Notes: a model not told the origin generated them from the letters alone. DNA of 64,000 bases from Streptomyces phaeofaciens (GCF_014648915.1 NZ_BMSA01000002.1:248001-312000), one strand, 5' to 3'; positions 49,813 to 58,461 are shown, counted from the stretch's first letter. Made by a program: numbers and translations.

Positions 49813-50610
49813 ATGACAGACCCCGGCCGCGACCAGAAGCCCACGTTCGAGGACCTTCTCGCCGAAGGTGTCGCCGTTCCCACCGAGGGATGGGACTTCT
49901 CGTGGTTCGAGGGGCGAGCCGGTGAGGCGCGGCCCTCGTGGGGGTTCGCGGTGGCGTTGGGGGAGCGGCTGGGTCGGGCCGAGGCCGCGCTGGACATCCA
50001 GACCGGGGGCGGAGAAGTGCTCGACTTCGCGCTCGGGCGGGTGGACCGGGGGCCCGGGCTCGTCGCCGCCACCGAAGGGTGGCCGGCGAATGTCGCCGGG
50101 GCCACGGCGCTGCTGCGGCCGCGCGGTGTGGTCGTCGTCGCGTCCCCCGAGGACGCCCCGCTGCCGTTCGCGGACGCGAGCTTCGACCTTGTCTCCAGCC
50201 GGCATCCGGTGCGGCCCCTGTGGGGGGAGATCGCGCGGGTGCTGGAGCCGGGCGGGACGTACTTCGCGCAGCATGTGGGGCCGAGGAGCGTCTTCGAGCT
50301 GGTGGAGTGGTTCCTGGGGCCGCAGCCGGCGGAGGTGAGCGGTGCCCGGGACCCCGAGCGGGAGTGCGCGGACGCACGGGCGGCGGGTCTCGAGGTCGTC
50401 GATCTGCGGGCGGAGCGCCTGCGGGTGGAGTTCCACGACATCGCCGCCGTCGTGCATTTCCTGCGCAAGGTGATCTGGATGGTGCCGGGCTTCACGGTGT
50501 CGGACCAGCTGCCCCGGCTGAGGGAGCTGCACGAGCGGATCGGGGCCGAGGGCCCGTTCGTCGCCCACAGCAGCCGCCATCTGATCGAGGCGCGCAAGCC
50601 CGTGGGGTGA
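49813..50610 (+). CDS. SAM-dependent methyltransferase
   Basis: 265 aa, class I fold. Motif I is ALDIQTGGGEVLDF, followed by VVAATEGWPANVAGATALL (acidic end of beta2), PLPFADASFDLVSSRHPV (motif for beta4) and EIARVLEPGGTYFAQHVG (beta5). The C-terminal part has RVEFHDIAAVVHFLRKVIWMVPGF, seen in actinobacterial UbiE/Coq5-like methyltransferases of unknown substrate. Its stop lies seven bases from the stop of the convergent winged-helix gene, inside a small hairpin. Confidence 0.85.
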   Translation: MTDPGRDQKPTFEDLLAEGVAVPTEGWDFSWFEGRAGEARPSWGFAVALGERLGRAEAALDIQTGGGEVLDFALGRVDRGPGLVAATEGWPANVAGATALLRPRGVVVVASPEDAPLPFADASFDLVSSRHPVRPLWGEIARVLEPGGTYFAQHVGPRSVFELVEWFLGPQPAEVSGARDPERECADARAAGLEVVDLRAERLRVEFHDIAAVVHFLRKVIWMVPGFTVSDQLPRLRELHERIGAEGPFVAHSSRHLIEARKPVG

Positions 50611-50621
50611 GCGCGGCTCAC
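50607..50621. terminator. Small hairpin containing both convergent stop codons
   Basis: GTGAGC (50607-50612), loop GCG, GCTCAC (50616-50621). The TGA of the methyltransferase and that of the opposing gene lie inside the two arms. The stem is only six base pairs, so it is a weak candidate. Confidence 0.35.
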
Positions 50622-51778
50622 GCGTGCGGGCCGGTCGTCACCTCGCCGATGACGAGTTCCGCCGCCGCCTCCAGCACCTCGCCGACCCGCTCGGCCCGCG
50701 CTTCCAGCTCCCGGGTCCGGCGTGCCGTCAGCCGGCCCAGCGGCTCCACCGTGACCGTCGTACGGCGGCCCCGGCGCCGCTGGTGCCAGACGCCCGCCAC
50801 CACGCCGTCGACCAGCAGCACGGGGTAATTACCGGCCTGGCCGCCCGCCAGCGCCCGCTGCCACGCGGCCCCGGGGAACAGCAGCTCGCGCGGCTGGGCG
50901 GCGATGGCGTACGCGTCGAAGTAGGGGAGCAGGTGGACGCCCCGGACGTCCGCCGCCGGCTCGGGGAAGTCGGTGTCGCCCGCCGCCACCCATGCCGGGG
51001 CGCCCTCGAACAGCACGTCCTCCACCTCCCCGTCGGCCGCCAGCCGCGCGAAGAGGTCCGCGGCCCAGCCGCCGGGGGCCGCCAGCCACTTGGCGAAGTG
51101 CCGCGGTGTCGCCGGACCGTAGGCGGCGAGGTAGCGCAGGACGAGACGCCGCAGAGCCTCCTCGGGGGCGAGGGGGCCGAAGTGCGGCGGGCGGGTGTAC
51201 GTCACCTTGCGGCCGCGGTTCGGGGCGAAGCACAGGGCGCCCGACTGGCCCGCCCGGTGCAGGACCTGCCGCCAGCGCGGCCACAGGTCCTGGAAGGCGG
51301 GCATCACCAGGTCCCCGGCCCAGGGCCCGGTGCGCGCCACGACCTCCTCGCCCAGCTCCTCCACCGTCAGCTGCGCCCCGTCCAGTGCTTCCCCGATCGC
51401 CGCCACCACCTGTGCCGCCTGCTCGTCGGTCAGCCGGACGCCCGGCGGGAAGGGGCTCGGGCCGGCCGGGACCGCGGTCAGTGCCGCGCTCCACAGGGGG
51501 AGTTCGGCGGCGGGCAGCAGATGCACCGTGCCGCGCGGGCCGTGCGTGCGCACCAGCGACCGGTCCTCCCACAGCGCGGTCCGTACGTCCGCCCGGGTGA
51601 CCCCCTCGGTGCGCACCCCGACCGACAGTTCCGCGGCGGACGGCACCTGCGCGTGCGCCCCGAGCATGGCCGCGACGGTCTCCGCGGGCCGCCGGGAGCC
51701 GGTCCCGAGCGGATTGGCCAGGAACTGCCGTCGCAGACGGCGCGCGGAGGCTTCTCGCCAACTGATCCTCAAGGTCAT
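50618..51778 (-). CDS. Winged-helix DNA-binding protein (AlkZ/YcaQ-like family)
   Basis: 386 aa. Family landmarks: SWREASARRLRRQFL at the start, LWEDRSLVRTHGPRGTVHLLPAAELPLW, YLAAYGPATPRHFAKWLA and LLPYFDAYAIA, with a C-terminal LLVDGVVAGVWHQRR. This is the HTH_42 group of tandem winged helices; its studied members (AlkZ, YcaQ) are DNA glycosylases that remove alkylated or cross-linked bases. Whether this member is catalytic cannot be decided; the catalytic Gln/Asp pair of AlkZ is not obvious. ATG 51778 starts the conserved part. Confidence 0.8.
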   Translation of the reverse strand: MTLRISWREASARRLRRQFLANPLGTGSRRPAETVAAMLGAHAQVPSAAELSVGVRTEGVTRADVRTALWEDRSLVRTHGPRGTVHLLPAAELPLWSAALTAVPAGPSPFPPGVRLTDEQAAQVVAAIGEALDGAQLTVEELGEEVVARTGPWAGDLVMPAFQDLWPRWRQVLHRAGQSGALCFAPNRGRKVTYTRPPHFGPLAPEEALRRLVLRYLAAYGPATPRHFAKWLAAPGGWAADLFARLAADGEVEDVLFEGAPAWVAAGDTDFPEPAADVRGVHLLPYFDAYAIAAQPRELLFPGAAWQRALAGGQAGNYPVLLVDGVVAGVWHQRRRGRRTTVTVEPLGRLTARRTRELEARAERVGEVLEAAAELVIGEVTTGPHA

Positions 51779-52302
51779 GGCGCCGACGCTAGAGCGCGAA
51801 GAGGTCGGATCCTGTCCTCTTCGGCCCCCGGTGTGTGACCCAGGCCACGGCAGTCAAAAGGGTATTACCGGCCACTCCCTCCCAGAACGCCCGCTGTCTT
51901 CACGGAGTTTCCACATCGTTATCGCGGGCGGTTCGCAAGCGGTGTCGGCCTCACGTAAGTTCATGCCGAGGCAATTCGCGTGAGCAAAGCTGCGTGGACG
52001 TCACCGCGCGGCGGAGGGGGCTGCGCGGTGGCGTCCGCGTCAAGTCGGCGTTCGCGGCCCGGGTAGCCCGTCAGGGGGACGGGTGGCCAACTGGCCGACC
52101 GTCGCCCAAGTCGCGCCAAAACCTCCGCTTCTCTGGGTGGGCGGCCTCGCTCCCTGGGATTCCGTTGCGTTCCGGCCATGAATCACCCATGAACCATGCT
52201 TTGGGCGGCCACCGCGGCGTCGCCGGACGACTGCGGAGAGTAGTTGTCGCGCGCCGATGCACGCAGCATCACTTACGAAGGGTTATGGTGGAAACCCCCC
52301 CT
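51779..52302. other. Long non-coding region before uppS-like gene
   Basis: About 800 bases (to 52579) separate the divergent winged-helix and prenyltransferase genes. No frame here has a credible start, RBS and codon bias. GC is lower than average at 51850-51970 and 52130-52290. An intrinsic terminator for rightward transcription lies at 52303-52347, which implies a short non-coding transcript or leader in this stretch. Confidence 0.5.
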
Positions 52303-52347
52303 CGGGCCGGTCCGTCTCCCCCCCCCCCACGGACCGGCCCGTTTTTT
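52303..52347 (+). terminator. Intrinsic terminator with no gene upstream
   Basis: CGGGCCGGTCCGT (52303-52315) pairs perfectly with ACGGACCGGCCCG (52329-52341), followed by TTTTTT (52342-52347). The 13-base loop holds a run of 11 C. It is the only terminator in the window with a true T-tract. It points rightward, but the nearest gene to the left runs the other way. Confidence 0.8.
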
Positions 52348-52360
52348 GTGCCCCGCGCCA

Positions 52361-52432
52361 CGCAACCGGCCGGCCCGGGCCGACGCGCCCGGCCCGCCCC
52401 GGACCGCGCAACCGGCCGGCCCACGCCGACGC
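52361..52432 (+). repeat. 26-bp imperfect direct repeat
   Basis: The sequence starting CGCAACCGGCCGGCCC and ending GCCGACGC occurs at 52361-52386 and again at 52407-52432, start-to-start 46 bases, differing at two bases. It lies between the terminator and the uppS-like gene. Confidence 0.6.
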
Positions 52433-52579
52433 ACCCCGCCGGCCGCGGACAACGCACCCCGCCCGCCCCGGGCCACCCGCCCCGCCCGCAACCCCGGCCC
52501 GTGCTCACGGCCCAGGCCCCGCAGGGGTAGGCTTCGCCGTCGTCGGGGGACCGCACCGTACAGAGGGGCTGACAACAAA

Positions 52580-53353
52580 GTGAACCTGCGCGACAAGCTG
52601 CGCGGCCTTCTGGTCAGGCTGTACGCACGCCGGGTGGAAGGTCACCTGGACCACGCTCAGGTGCCCCAGCACATCGGCGTCATCATGGACGGCAACCGGC
52701 GCTGGGCGAAGGCCTCGGGTTCCACCACCGAACACGGCCACCGCGCCGGTGCCGAGAAGATCGAGGAGTTCCTCGGCTGGTGCACCGAGACGGACGTCAA
52801 GGTCGTCACCCTCTGGCTGCTGTCGACGGACAACCTCGACCGCCCCCAGGAGGAACTCGTCCCCCTGCTCGGCATCATCGAGGACGTCGTCCGCACCCTC
52901 GCCGCGGACGGCCGCTGGCGCGTCCACCACGTCGGCACCGCCGACATCCTCCCCGCGCACGTCCAGACCGCGCTGAAGGAGGCCGAGGAGGGCACCGCCC
53001 ACGTCGACGGGATACTGGTCAACGTCGCCATCGGCTACGGCGGCCGCCAGGAGATCGCCGACGCCGTGCGCTCGATGCTCCTCGACGCCCAGGACCGGGG
53101 CACCTCGCTGGAGGACCTCGCCGACTCCGTCACCGTCGACCTGATCGGCCGCCACCTCTACACCGGCGCCCAGCCCGACCCCGACCTGGTGATCCGCACG
53201 AGCGGGGAGCAGCGGCTCTCCGGGTTCATGCTCTGGCAGACGGCACACTCCGAGTACTACTTCTGCGACGTCTTCTGGCCGGCCTTCCGCAAGGTCGACT
53301 TCCTGCGCGCCCTGCGCGACTACGCGGCACGCGGCCGCCGTTACGGCAGCTGA
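52580..53353 (+). CDS. cis-prenyltransferase (UppS family)
   Basis: 257 aa, full length. Conserved regions: IGVIMDGNRRWAK (residues 32-44; Asp37 binds Mg-pyrophosphate), STTEHGHRAGAEKIEEFLGWC, VTLWLLSTDNLDRPQEEL, NVAIGYGGRQEIADAV, PDPDLVIRTSGEQRLSGFMLWQTAHSEYYF and WPAFRKVDFLRAL. It condenses isopentenyl diphosphate onto an allylic starter to give a Z-polyprenyl diphosphate, the precursor of the lipid carrier for wall synthesis. Streptomyces often has more than one such gene, so it may make undecaprenyl or a shorter product. GTG 52580 follows AGAGGGG at some distance; the frame upstream is low complexity and unlikely to be translated. Confidence 0.9.
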   Translation: MNLRDKLRGLLVRLYARRVEGHLDHAQVPQHIGVIMDGNRRWAKASGSTTEHGHRAGAEKIEEFLGWCTETDVKVVTLWLLSTDNLDRPQEELVPLLGIIEDVVRTLAADGRWRVHHVGTADILPAHVQTALKEAEEGTAHVDGILVNVAIGYGGRQEIADAVRSMLLDAQDRGTSLEDLADSVTVDLIGRHLYTGAQPDPDLVIRTSGEQRLSGFMLWQTAHSEYYFCDVFWPAFRKVDFLRALRDYAARGRRYGS

Positions 53354-53703
53354 CGCCCGGACGCCCGCGTCACCTCCGCCCCGTCCGCACGGGGCTGCGA
53401 GGAGTACCCCGGTTTGGGGCGAAAGTAACCAGGAGTTCACCGGCGCGCCGTCATATGCCCTGGCATGGTGGCGCATGTTCGAGGGCATAAGCCAAGCAGG
53501 TCGACGCCCGAACCACGGGTGTCGGATCTCAGCGGGCGGCACGGGGCCGTCCGCCCGGGAGGCCCTTTGCACCAGCCCGACCGTGCGGTCACGGCACGGA
53601 AGAAGCAGCGGGAGGCCGGTCCCCGGCCCGTGCAACCGGGCCGTCGACCGGTCCAGCTCCACTCCGTCGCTCCCCGACCTCATCCGAGGGGGTACGTCCT
53701 TCC
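53354..53703 (+). other. 350-base leader region between uppS and phoH
   Basis: No gene is seen. It contains a perfect 8-bp inverted repeat TATGCCCT (53454-53461) / AGGGCATA (53482-53489) with a 20-base loop, and several GC hairpins around 53585-53660 near the phoH start. A long structured 5' leader of phoH or an independent promoter region is the likely content. Confidence 0.45.
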
Positions 53704-55029
53704 GTGGTGACCAGCACAAAGCGCCGTATGCCAGACCGGCGCACCTATGTTCTCGACACCAGCGTCCTGCTGGCCGATCCGAACGCCCTGACCCGCTTCG
53801 ACGAGCACGAGGTCGTGCTCCCCATCGTCGTGGTCACGGAGCTGGAGGCCAAGCGGCACCATCCCGAACTCGGCTACTTCGCCCGCCAGGCGCTGCGCCT
53901 GCTGGACGACTACCGGGTGAAGTTCGGTCGCCTCGACGCCCCCATCCCGATCGGGGAACTCGGCGGGACCGTGCGTGTCGAGCTCAACCACTCGGATCCC
54001 AGCGTGCTGCCGTCCGGCTACCGCCTGGGGGACAACGACTCACGCATCCTCGCGGTCGCGCGCAACCTCCAGGCCGAGGGGTTCGACGTCACCGTCGTGT
54101 CGAAGGATCTCCCGCTCAGGATCAAGGCCTCGTCGGTCGGCCTCCTGGCGGAGGAGTACCGAGCCGAGCTGGCCATCACGGACTCCTCCGGCTGGACAGG
54201 GATGTCCGAACTGAGTCTGTCCGGTGAGCAGGTGGACATCCTCTTCGAGGAAGGACACGTGTACGCCCCGGAGGCCTCGGACCTCCCCGTGCACACCGGT
54301 CTCACCATCCAGTCCGAGCGCGGCAAGGCGCTCGGCCGGGTCACCCCCGAGGGGAACATCCGGCTGGTGCGCGGCGACCGGGAGGCGTTCGGCATCAAGG
54401 GCCGCAGCGCCGAGCAGCGCATCGCGCTCGACCTGCTGCTCGACCCGGACGTCGGGATCGTGTCGATGGGCGGCCGGGCCGGCACCGGCAAGTCGGCGCT
54501 GGCGCTGTGCGCGGGTCTGGAGGCGGTCCTGGAGCGCCGCCAGCACCAGAAGGTGATGGTCTTCCGGCCGTTGTACGCGGTGGGCGGGCAGGAGCTGGGC
54601 TATCTGCCGGGCTCCGAGTCCGAGAAGATGAGCCCCTGGGCGCAGGCGGTCTTCGACACCCTCTCCGCGGTCACCAGCCGCGAGGTCATCGAGGAGATCA
54701 CCGCCCGAGGCATGCTGGAGGTCCTGCCCCTGACCCACATCCGGGGCCGTTCCCTGCACGACGCCTTCGTGATCGTCGACGAGGCCCAGTCGCTGGAGCG
54801 GAACGTCCTGCTGACCGTTCTCTCCCGGATCGGCGCCAACTCGCGGGTGATTCTCACTCATGACGTGGCACAGCGGGACAATCTGCGCGTCGGGCGATAC
54901 GACGGTGTCGTCGCCGTCGTCGAGAAGCTGAAGGGGCATCCGCTCTTCGCGCACGTCACGCTGAACCGGTCCGAGAGGTCCCAGATCGCGGCGCTTGTGA
55001 CCGAAATGCTGGAGGACGGGCATATCTGA
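53704..55029 (+). CDS. PIN domain-PhoH fusion ATPase
   Basis: 441 aa. The N-terminal PIN domain (~1-150) has [28 protein letters not shown] and [14 protein letters not shown] with the acidic nuclease residues in place. The PhoH domain (~235-441) has [17 protein letters not shown] (Walker A), [29 protein letters not shown] (Walker B) and [11 protein letters not shown]. This is the PhoH2 type, shown elsewhere to couple ATP-driven RNA unwinding with RNA cleavage. Two GTG codons (53704, 53707) could start it; the RBS GAGGGGG is upstream of both. A hairpin at 55068-55109 probably ends the transcript. Confidence 0.9.
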   Translation: MVTSTKRRMPDRRTYVLDTSVLLADPNALTRFDEHEVVLPIVVVTELEAKRHHPELGYFARQALRLLDDYRVKFGRLDAPIPIGELGGTVRVELNHSDPSVLPSGYRLGDNDSRILAVARNLQAEGFDVTVVSKDLPLRIKASSVGLLAEEYRAELAITDSSGWTGMSELSLSGEQVDILFEEGHVYAPEASDLPVHTGLTIQSERGKALGRVTPEGNIRLVRGDREAFGIKGRSAEQRIALDLLLDPDVGIVSMGGRAGTGKSALALCAGLEAVLERRQHQKVMVFRPLYAVGGQELGYLPGSESEKMSPWAQAVFDTLSAVTSREVIEEITARGMLEVLPLTHIRGRSLHDAFVIVDEAQSLERNVLLTVLSRIGANSRVILTHDVAQRDNLRVGRYDGVVAVVEKLKGHPLFAHVTLNRSERSQIAALVTEMLEDGHI

Positions 55030-55067
55030 CCCTGAAGGCACAAGTTCATAAGCTTTGAGCGTCAGTT

Positions 55068-55109
55068 GGCGCCGTCCGACAAAGGCTGCGAGCCTAGCCG
55101 GGCGGCGCC
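55068..55109 (+). terminator. Two-part stem-loop after the PIN-PhoH gene
   Basis: Outer stem GGCGCCGTCCG (55068-55078) with CGGGCGGCGCC (55099-55109) has one G-T pair; inside it AGGCT/AGCCT closes a GCG loop. It lies 38 bases after the phoH stop. There is no T-tract. Confidence 0.6.
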
Positions 55110-55149
55110 GGCGCATGTGGGGGTTTCGCAAAATAAACGGGGTCCCAAC

Positions 55150-55450
55150 TGGTGTGAGCTTTCACACTCAACCCGGAATTGCCTCGCGGTGTCGGGTTAC
55201 GGCAGAGTCTCATTCCTGTCAGGCCCCGCATACGGCACACCTGTACCCCCAGAGGTACGGAAACGCATCTGCACCACCCTTCAACTCCATAGCGTCGCCG
55301 TATGCCGCCCGAGCACCACGCGGCGCTCCCTTCCGGGGAGTTGCCCACCGGGCCCGTGTCTCCCGTGACCGTGCAGTGGGGAGGCCAGCGTCAGGGGCAC
55401 GATTGCGTCCGCCAGGGTCACCGAAGCGGGCGGTGCTGGAAGGAAACCGT
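55150..55450 (+). promoter_or_regulatory. Long structured leader of first SLT gene, possible c-di-AMP (ydaO) riboswitch
   Basis: About 340 bases separate the phoH hairpin from the SLT gene. Near its 3' end (55395-55433) the order GTCCGCCAG, TCACCG, GCGGGCGG recalls the conserved CCGACAGCTCACC..GCAGGCG block of ydaO riboswitches. Such riboswitches are known upstream of Streptomyces rpfA and SLT-domain hydrolase genes. I did not find a convincing GGGGTGAATC partner motif, so the call is tentative. Confidence 0.35.
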
Positions 55451-56125
55451 GTGAGCCGGATCTCGGTCCGGGGATTCGCAGTGGCTTCGGCCACGGCGGT
55501 CACCGCTGTCGGAAGCGTCGTCGGCGTTGCGTCGGGCAGTGTTGCCCAGACGAACGACGCAGAGGCGACGGCGAGCGACGCGACACTCCTCGCTGACATA
55601 CCTGTGGGCCAGCAGGCCCAGGTCCAGACCGCGTCCCTCGCGCAGCAGGCCGACTTCCAGGCCATCGCCGCCGACGAGGGCGCCAAGAAGGACGCCGAGG
55701 AATCGGCCCGCAAGGCCGCCGCCGAGACCGCAGTGGCGAAGAAGGAAGCCGCCGAGAAGGCCGCCAAGGAGCGCGAAGAGGCCAAGGCCAAGGCCAGCCG
55801 CAGCTCGGGCGACTTCCCGGTGCAGAGCTCCTACTCCATCGCGCAGATCCAGGCCATGGCGTCCCAGATGGTGCCGAGCGGCCAGTTCCAGTGCTTCAGC
55901 AACATCGTGAACCACGAGTCGAGCTGGAACTACCAGGCCGTCAACGCCTCCTCCGGCGCCTACGGTCTCTTCCAGGCTCTGCCCGCCGGCAAGTACGCCT
56001 CCGCCGGCGCCGACTGGCGCACCAACCCGGCCACCCAGATCAAGTGGGGCCTGAGCTACATGGACAGCCGGTACGGCAGCCCGTGCGAGGCCTGGTCGTT
56101 CTGGCAGGCCAACCACTGGTACTAG
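55451..56125 (+). CDS. Secreted SLT-domain cell-wall lytic protein 1
   Basis: 224 aa. GTG 55451 with AAGGA six bases upstream begins a signal peptide (ISVRGFAVASATAVTAVGSVVGVASG). A charged Ala/Lys/Glu coiled-coil linker (~65-115; KKDAEESARKAAAETAVAKKEAAEKAAKEREEAKAK) follows. The C-terminal ~85 residues form a transglycosylase-like SLT domain: SGQFQCFSNIVNHESSWNYQAVN with the catalytic Glu, then SSGAYGLFQALPAGKYASAG and WGLSYMDSRYGSPCEAWSFW. It cuts glycan strands during growth or germination. The next gene is a close paralogue 58 bases on, so they arose by tandem duplication. Confidence 0.87.
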   Translation: MSRISVRGFAVASATAVTAVGSVVGVASGSVAQTNDAEATASDATLLADIPVGQQAQVQTASLAQQADFQAIAADEGAKKDAEESARKAAAETAVAKKEAAEKAAKEREEAKAKASRSSGDFPVQSSYSIAQIQAMASQMVPSGQFQCFSNIVNHESSWNYQAVNASSGAYGLFQALPAGKYASAGADWRTNPATQIKWGLSYMDSRYGSPCEAWSFWQANHWY

Positions 56126-56183
56126 GCCCACGCGGCTTCGGCCGTGCCTCCTCTCTCCCGAACACGGAACAGAAGGAATCGGT

Positions 56184-56912
56184 GTGAGCCTGAAATCGGC
56201 CCGGGGATTCGCGGTGGTCTCGGCCACCGCGGTCACCGCTGTGGGCAGTGTGATGGGAGTGGCCCAGGCCAACACCGGGCAGCCCGGCGACGGCGCTCAG
56301 GCGACGGCGGGCGACTCCACCCTCCTCGCCGACTTACCGGACGGCCGGCAGGCCCAGGTGCAGTCGGCCTCGCTGGGACAGCAGGCCCAGGTGCAGGCCG
56401 TCGCCGCGGACGCCACCGCCAAGAAGTCGGCGGAGGAAGCCGCCCGTGTGCAGGCGGCCAAGGACGCGGTGGCCAAGCAGAAGGCCGCCGCGGACGAGGC
56501 GAAGGCCGAGCAGGAGGCCAAGGACCGCGAGAAGGCCGAGGCGGCGACCAAGGCCGCCACCGCCGACAACGACGACACCGCGGTGTCGGACGCCGGCAGC
56601 TTCCCGCAGCAGGCGTCGTACACCGTCGCCGAAGTCCAGGCCATCGCACGCCAGATGGTGCCGAGCGGCCAGTTCCAGTGCTTCAGCAACATCGTGGACC
56701 ACGAGTCCACCTGGAACTACCGGGCCGTCAACCCGACATCCGGCGCCTACGGTCTTGTGCAGGCCTATCCCGGCTCGAAGATGTCGTCGGCCGGCGCCGA
56801 CTGGCGCACCAACCCCGCGACCCAGATCAAGTGGGGCCTGAACTACATGAACGAGCGGTACGGCAGTCCCTGCGACGCCTGGGCCTTCTGGCAGGCCAAC
56901 GGCTCCTACTGA
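56184..56912 (+). CDS. Secreted SLT-domain cell-wall lytic protein 2
   Basis: 242 aa from GTG 56184 (AGAAGGA upstream). Same plan as the gene before it: signal peptide (SARGFAVVSATAVTAVGSVMGVAQA), charged helical linker and SLT domain with SGQFQCFSNIVDHESTWNYRAVN, TSGAYGLVQAYPGSKMSSAG and YGSPCDAWAFWQANGSY. Signal peptide and catalytic domain are nearly identical between the two, while the linkers have diverged. One difference is GLVQAYP in place of GLFQALP. It has no separate leader, so it probably shares the transcript and any riboswitch of the first gene. Confidence 0.87.
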   Translation: MSLKSARGFAVVSATAVTAVGSVMGVAQANTGQPGDGAQATAGDSTLLADLPDGRQAQVQSASLGQQAQVQAVAADATAKKSAEEAARVQAAKDAVAKQKAAADEAKAEQEAKDREKAEAATKAATADNDDTAVSDAGSFPQQASYTVAEVQAIARQMVPSGQFQCFSNIVDHESTWNYRAVNPTSGAYGLVQAYPGSKMSSAGADWRTNPATQIKWGLNYMNERYGSPCDAWAFWQANGSY

Positions 56913-56947
56913 GCCGGCGCCGTCGCCACCCCCGCTCAACCCCGCGC

Positions 56948-56979
56948 AGCCCCTCCCCGTCCTTAGGTGAGGGGCTTTC
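56948..56979 (+). terminator. Terminator after the SLT genes
   Basis: AGCCCCTC (56948-56955) pairs with GAGGGGCT (56969-56976) followed by TTCG. It lies 36 bases after the stop. Confidence 0.6.
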
Positions 56980-57048
56980 GCCCTGTACGGTCGTAAGCCG
57001 ACGACTCCAGGGGGAGTGGTGGGGAGAGACGGGGGAAGAGGGCGGATC

Positions 57049-58404
57049 ATGTCGCGAGTGCCAGGGTGGCTCGGCCGGCTCGGGGCCGGTCTGACCGAGA
57101 TGGGGGAGCGGCTCGACGAGCGCCGCGCCGAGGTCGAGCGGGAGACCGCCGCCCCCGAGCCGGAGACGCCGCCGCCCGCCGCCCCCGAACCTCAGACGCC
57201 GCCCGTCGCCGTGCCGCCCCCGCAGGACCCGGTACCGGCCGTTCCGCGCCCCGATCCCGCACAGGTGGTGCCGTGGGGCGTCCGGGTGGCCGCGGAGGCC
57301 GGCTGGCGGCTGCTGGTGCTCGCCGGGACCGTCTGGGTGCTGATGCGGGTCATCAGCGCCGTCCAACTCGTCGTCCTGGCGTTCGTGGTGGCGCTGTTGC
57401 TGACCGCGCTCCTCGAACCCACCGTGGCCCGCCTCAAGGGGCTGGGGATGCCCCGGGGGCTCGCGACCGCGCTCACCGCGATCCTCGGGTTCGTGGTCAT
57501 CGGCCTGATGGGCTGGTTCGTGACCTGGCAGGTCATGGAGAACATCGACAACCTCTCCGACCAGGTCCAGGACGGCATCGACGATCTGCGCCGCTGGCTG
57601 CTCAACAGCCCCTTCCACGTCACCGACAAGCAGATCAACGGCATCGCCAAGAACCTGCGCGAGGCGGTCGGCGCCAACACCGACTCGATCACCTCGGCGG
57701 GCCTGGAGGGTGTCACCGTCGTCGTCGAGGCGCTCACCGGCATCCTGCTGTCGTTCTTCTCGACGCTGTTCCTGCTCTACGACGGCAAGCGGATCTGGGA
57801 GTGGACCCTCAAGCTGGTCCCGGCCGCCGCCCGGCCCGGCGTGGCGGGCGCGGGGCCGCGGGCCTGGGCGACGCTCACTGCGTATGTGCGGGGCACGGTG
57901 GTGGTCGCCCTGATCGACGCGATCTTCATCGGTCTCGGCATCTACTTCCTCGACGTGCCGATGGCCGTCCCGCTCGCCGTCTTCATCTTCCTGTTCTCCT
58001 TCATCCCGCTCGTCGGCGCGGTGGCCTCCGGCGCGCTGGCCGTGGTGGTCGCGCTGGTGACGCAGGGCGTGTTCACCGCCGTGATGACGCTGGCGGTCGT
58101 GCTGGCCGTGCAGCAGATCGAGGGCCACATCCTCCAGCCGTTCATCCTGGGCCGCGCGGTCCGTGTGCACCCGCTCGCGGTCGTCCTCGCGGTGGCCTCC
58201 GGCGGCATGGTGGCGGGCATCGGCGGCGCGGTGGTCGCGGTGCCGCTCGTCGCGGTCACGAACACCGTGGTGGGCTATCTGCGGGCGTACGCGCAGGAGC
58301 CGGCCCTGCGGACGTCGCCGAAGCCCAGGGGGGCGACGGCGATGGACGTGGCGCCGGTGCCGGCGCCGGTCCCCGCCGACCCGCAGGACACCCCTCGCGC
58401 ATAG
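57049..58404 (+). CDS. AI-2E family (PerM-like) membrane protein
   Basis: 451 aa. A disordered Pro/Glu/Ala-rich N-terminus (~25-70) precedes about seven or eight membrane helices. Family landmarks: LVVLAFVVALLLTALLEPTVARLKGLGMPRGLATALTAI, a central soluble section (ENIDNLSDQVQDGIDDLRRWLL), AYVRGTVVVALIDAIFIGLGIYFL, FIFLFSFIPLVGAVASG, QQIEGHILQPFILGRAVRVHPLAVVLAVASGG and AVPLVAVTNTVVGYLR. Named for the E. coli AI-2 exporter TqsA, the family has mostly unknown substrates. ATG 57049 is placed where MSRVPGWLGRL begins. It has its own promoter region and a strong terminator. Confidence 0.85.
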   Translation: MSRVPGWLGRLGAGLTEMGERLDERRAEVERETAAPEPETPPPAAPEPQTPPVAVPPPQDPVPAVPRPDPAQVVPWGVRVAAEAGWRLLVLAGTVWVLMRVISAVQLVVLAFVVALLLTALLEPTVARLKGLGMPRGLATALTAILGFVVIGLMGWFVTWQVMENIDNLSDQVQDGIDDLRRWLLNSPFHVTDKQINGIAKNLREAVGANTDSITSAGLEGVTVVVEALTGILLSFFSTLFLLYDGKRIWEWTLKLVPAAARPGVAGAGPRAWATLTAYVRGTVVVALIDAIFIGLGIYFLDVPMAVPLAVFIFLFSFIPLVGAVASGALAVVVALVTQGVFTAVMTLAVVLAVQQIEGHILQPFILGRAVRVHPLAVVLAVASGGMVAGIGGAVVAVPLVAVTNTVVGYLRAYAQEPALRTSPKPRGATAMDVAPVPAPVPADPQDTPRA

Positions 58405-58443
58405 CCGAAGGCCCCGCTCACCCAGGGTGAGCGGGGCCTTCGG
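58405..58443. terminator. Bidirectional terminator with 19-bp complementary arms
   Basis: 58405-58423 and 58425-58443 are perfectly complementary around one base, giving a stem of about 17 bp (CCGAAGGCCCCGCTCACC arm). It begins directly at the stop of the AI-2E-family gene and serves the convergent ahpD too. Confidence 0.85.
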
Positions 58444-58461
58444 GGCGACGGTGCGGGGGTG

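Noticed and set aside
52200..52347. 6S RNA or tmRNA
   Set aside because: I could not see a tRNA-like end, a tag frame or the 6S open-bubble hairpin; only the terminator is certain.
55066..55368. 100-codon open frame in the SLT leader
   Set aside because: No RBS, poor third-position G/C bias and no recognisable domain; the stretch is better explained as a leader RNA.
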